DNA of 35,764 nt from JAKQHY01 sp034429475 (lineage in GTDB: Bacteria > Chloroflexota > Anaerolineae > B4-G1 > SLSP01), in contig DAOUGD010000282.1 of the NCBI GenBank assembly GCA_034429475.1, forward strand, positions 1 through 35,764, in the 5' to 3' direction. The notes beneath the pieces were generated by a model. It was given only the letters and a program-made list of their open reading frames with translations, did no database searches and was not told the origin of the DNA. Of this stretch, positions 33,656-35,764 are shown piece by piece. A program made the translations under genes and the position numbers. Every line of letters begins with the position of its first letter. The stretch's first letter is position 1.

Positions 33656-35664
33656 TTAAGTTGTGCCTCATCTAAAATGGGGACGCCCAACGCCTGGGCG
33701 CGGGTGTATTTGCTGCCGGCGTCTGCTCCGGCGACGAGGTAGCTGGTTTTCTGGCTGACGGAACCGCTGACTTTGCCGCCGCGCGCCTCAATCCACGCCT
33801 GGATTTCATCGCGCGGCTGCGAGAGGGCGCCGGTGATCACGAAGGTCAGCCCGGCAAAGGGCTGCGAGCTGGGCGTTTCCGCTGCCGGCGCTTTGACTTC
33901 CGCCGCCAACCGCACGCCGATCTTGCGCAGCTTCTCGATCAGCGCTTGATTGTGACCATGCGAGAACCAGGCTTTGACGTTATGCGCCGTGATCGGGCCG
34001 ATGCCCTCCACCGTCGCCAGCGATTCCTCCGGCGCGGCGGCCAGGTCATCCAGCGAGGGGAACGCGGCGAGCAGCGCGCCGGCCGCGACGCCGCCGACAC
34101 CCCGGAGTCCGAGCGCGGCCAGCAGGCGCGCCGCCGGGCGCTCTTTGGCCTGGGCGATGGCTTCCAGCAGGTTGTCGGCCTTCTTGTCCGCGAAGCCCTC
34201 CAGCTTGAGCAAGTCCGCTTTGGTCAGGTAATACAGATCGGCGGGGTCTTTCACCAGCCCCAACTCCACCATCTGCACGGCAGTGCGGTCGCCCAGGCCC
34301 TCGATGTCAAGGACGTGGGTGAAGTAGGTGAGCTTCTGCGTCAACTGCGCCGGGCACGCCGCGTTGAAGCAGTAGTAAGCAATCTCCCCCTCCGGTTGGA
34401 CGACGGGGTCGCCGCACGCGGGGCAGGTCTGCGGCGGGGCAATCGCGCGCTCCGTGCCGTCGCGCAGGTCGGGCAGCGGGCCGGTGACGTAGGGGATCAC
34501 GTCGCCCGCGCGCTTGACGTTGACCTGGTCGCCAATGCGGATGTCGCGCTCGGCGATGAAGTCGAAATTGTGCAGCGACGCCCGGCTGACGGTGACGCCC
34601 GCAATCGGCGTCGGCTCCAGCAGCGCGGTCGGCGTGACGACGCCGGTGCGCCCCACGGAAAATTCCACATCGCGCAGCCGGGTGACGGCTTCCTGCGCTG
34701 GGAATTTGTAGGCGACCGCCGCGCGCGGCCGGCCGCCCACGGCTCCCAGCGCCGTCCACGTCGCCAGATCGTTGATCTTGATGACCAGCCCGTCTGCCTC
34801 GTACCCCAGGTTCGGGCGGCGGGCGTGCATCCCGAAGCAGTAATCGCTCACAGCTTCCAGCGTCTCACAAGTGGCAATTTCCTCCGGCTGCGGGAAGCCC
34901 AACGCGCGCAGGTACGCCAGCGATTCGCGCTGCGTCGGCGGCATCGGCCCGTCCGCCGCGACGATGCTGTAGGCGAACAGGTGCAGCGGGCGCTGTGCGG
35001 TGATGCGCGGGTCGAGCTGGCGGAGCGATCCGGCGGCGGCGTTGCGCGGGTTAGCAAAAGTTGACTCGCCAGCGGCGGCCAGCTTTTGGTTGAGCGTGGC
35101 GAAATCCTTCAGCAGGATGAGCACCTCGCCGCGCACGACCAGGGTGGCGGGCGGCTGCGGGCCGGCGGGGTCTATGGGGATGCGCAGCGGCACGGCGGGG
35201 ATGGTGCGCAGATTGGCCGTAATGTCCTCGCCCACGCGCCCGTCGCCGCGCGTCGCGCCCTGAACGAGTTGCCCGTTGTGGTAGTGCAGCACCACTGTCA
35301 ACCCGTCGAACTTCGGCTCGACGACGAAGGTGGGCGTGGGGACGTCGGCGGGCAGCAGCTTGCTGATGCGCGTGTACCAGGCGAAGATTTCCTCGCGCGA
35401 GGTGGCTTTGTCCAGGCTCAGGATGGGCGCGGGATGCGTCACTTTGACGAAGCCCTCGGCCGGCGCGCCGCCGACGCGCTGCGTGGGCGAATCTGGCGTC
35501 ACCAGATCGGGGAATTCCGCCTCGATGGCGCGCAGTTCATCCACCAGCGCGTCAAACTGCCCGTCGCTGACGACGGGACTATCCAACACGTAATAGCGAT
35601 AGCTGTGATAACGAATCTCTTCTCGTAGTTTCTCGGCCCGTAGTTGGGCGGCGTCTTTGTCCAT
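33634..35664 (-). CDS. ligA: NAD-dependent DNA ligase
   Basis: A 676-aa protein of standard family length. Order: Ia helical domain with conserved tyrosines (YHSYRYYVLD) that binds NMN; adenylation domain with catalytic Lys118 in EPKFDG and GDGRVGEDIT; OB fold; a four-cysteine zinc finger (CPACG ... CFNAACP); helix-hairpin-helix repeats (DIEGLGDRTA, LEGFADKKADNLLEAI, LLAALGLRGVGGV); and a C-terminal BRCT domain (GLTFVITGALS ... SYLVAGADAGSK). It seals nicks in replication and repair using NAD. AAGGAG 8 nt upstream supports the start. The final EIGNRK-stop is encoded by three heptamer units, so the natural C-terminus has been rewritten by repeat DNA. Confidence 0.97.
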   Translation of the reverse strand: MDKDAAQLRAEKLREEIRYHSYRYYVLDSPVVSDGQFDALVDELRAIEAEFPDLVTPDSPTQRVGGAPAEGFVKVTHPAPILSLDKATSREEIFAWYTRISKLLPADVPTPTFVVEPKFDGLTVVLHYHNGQLVQGATRGDGRVGEDITANLRTIPAVPLRIPIDPAGPQPPATLVVRGEVLILLKDFATLNQKLAAAGESTFANPRNAAAGSLRQLDPRITAQRPLHLFAYSIVAADGPMPPTQRESLAYLRALGFPQPEEIATCETLEAVSDYCFGMHARRPNLGYEADGLVIKINDLATWTALGAVGGRPRAAVAYKFPAQEAVTRLRDVEFSVGRTGVVTPTALLEPTPIAGVTVSRASLHNFDFIAERDIRIGDQVNVKRAGDVIPYVTGPLPDLRDGTERAIAPPQTCPACGDPVVQPEGEIAYYCFNAACPAQLTQKLTYFTHVLDIEGLGDRTAVQMVELGLVKDPADLYYLTKADLLKLEGFADKKADNLLEAIAQAKERPAARLLAALGLRGVGGVAAGALLAAFPSLDDLAAAPEESLATVEGIGPITAHNVKAWFSHGHNQALIEKLRKIGVRLAAEVKAPAAETPSSQPFAGLTFVITGALSQPRDEIQAWIEARGGKVSGSVSQKTSYLVAGADAGSKYTRAQALGVPILDEAQLKEIGNRK

Positions 35665-35681
35665 AGTCAGCTCCTTGTTGG

Positions 35682-35737
35682 GAAATGAGTAATGGGTAAT
35701 GGGTTGTGGGTTGGGGGTTGTGGGTTGTGGGAAATCA
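35682..35737. repeat. Eight-unit heptamer array upstream of ligA
   Basis: Eight contiguous 7-nt units, all beginning with G: GAAATGA, two GTAATGG, GTTGTGG, GTTGGGG, two GTTGTGG, and GAAATCA. The phase never breaks although the consensus changes three times. The remaining bases to the window end are CT-rich (CTCCCCC-type) and may start another array. Confidence 0.88.
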
Positions 35738-35764
35738 GTGCTCCCCCTCTCCCACTCTCCCCCT

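Noticed and set aside
35739..35764. CT-rich tail at the window end as another heptamer array
   Set aside because: Spacing between CTCCC-type units is irregular and the window ends before the period can be tested.

Overview
The window looks like a chromosomal piece of a GC-rich, uncultured-type member of the Chloroflexota (Anaerolineae/Caldilineae-like). This rests on very large secreted mosaic proteins rich in LamG and DUF11-type modules, a C-terminal YLPLVIRNG ending that I associate with exported Chloroflexota proteins, a HAMP-GAF-HisKA_3 kinase paired with a NarL-type regulator, and intergenic spaces filled with 7-nt and 9-nt tandem repeats. The phylum call is inference. No rRNA, tRNA, CRISPR array or phage gene was seen.

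Layout. (1) 53-3216, minus strand: a HAD phosphatase, a Gfo/Idh/MocA oxidoreductase and an APH-fold small-molecule kinase, in that transcription order, with repeats in each gap. (2) 3380-12339, minus strand: two exported proteins. The upstream gene encodes a 2094-aa subtilase mosaic; downstream is an 851-aa parallel beta-helix (choice-of-anchor Q type) protein. Both end in a hydrophobic segment plus arginines. (3) 12578-16024, plus strand: a membrane histidine kinase and a NarL/LuxR response regulator. (4) 16185-32116, plus strand: a short degenerate receiver-domain protein followed by a 5175-aa exported protein with calcium-binding repeats, a central polytopic hydrophobic region, seven LamG domains, Ig-like and DUF11 modules and a P (proprotein convertase) domain, closed by a strong terminator. 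(5) 32203-35664: a 171-bp MITE-like element, then manC (mannose-1-phosphate guanylyltransferase) and ligA (NAD-dependent DNA ligase) on the minus strand.

How it may work together. The kinase/regulator pair sits between two blocks encoding giant exported proteins. Both blocks are preceded, in the same relative orientation, by the same gap-free 63-bp element: an inverted repeat TGACCA-N7-YGGTCA, a 20-nt identical block, and a -35-like TTGCG whose candidate -10 lies 17 nt downstream. The simplest reading is a two-component system that switches on a cell-surface/extracellular programme (protease mosaic, beta-helix protein, giant lectin-like protein) and may regulate itself. The function of that programme (adhesion, polymer capture, filament or sheath formation, or attack on other cells) cannot be read from the sequence.

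The second notable property is the intergenic DNA. Heptanucleotide units with changing consensus stay in a strict 7-nt phase over as many as 10-12 units, often occur as inverted pairs forming hairpins, and repeatedly contain the stop codon of the neighbouring gene.
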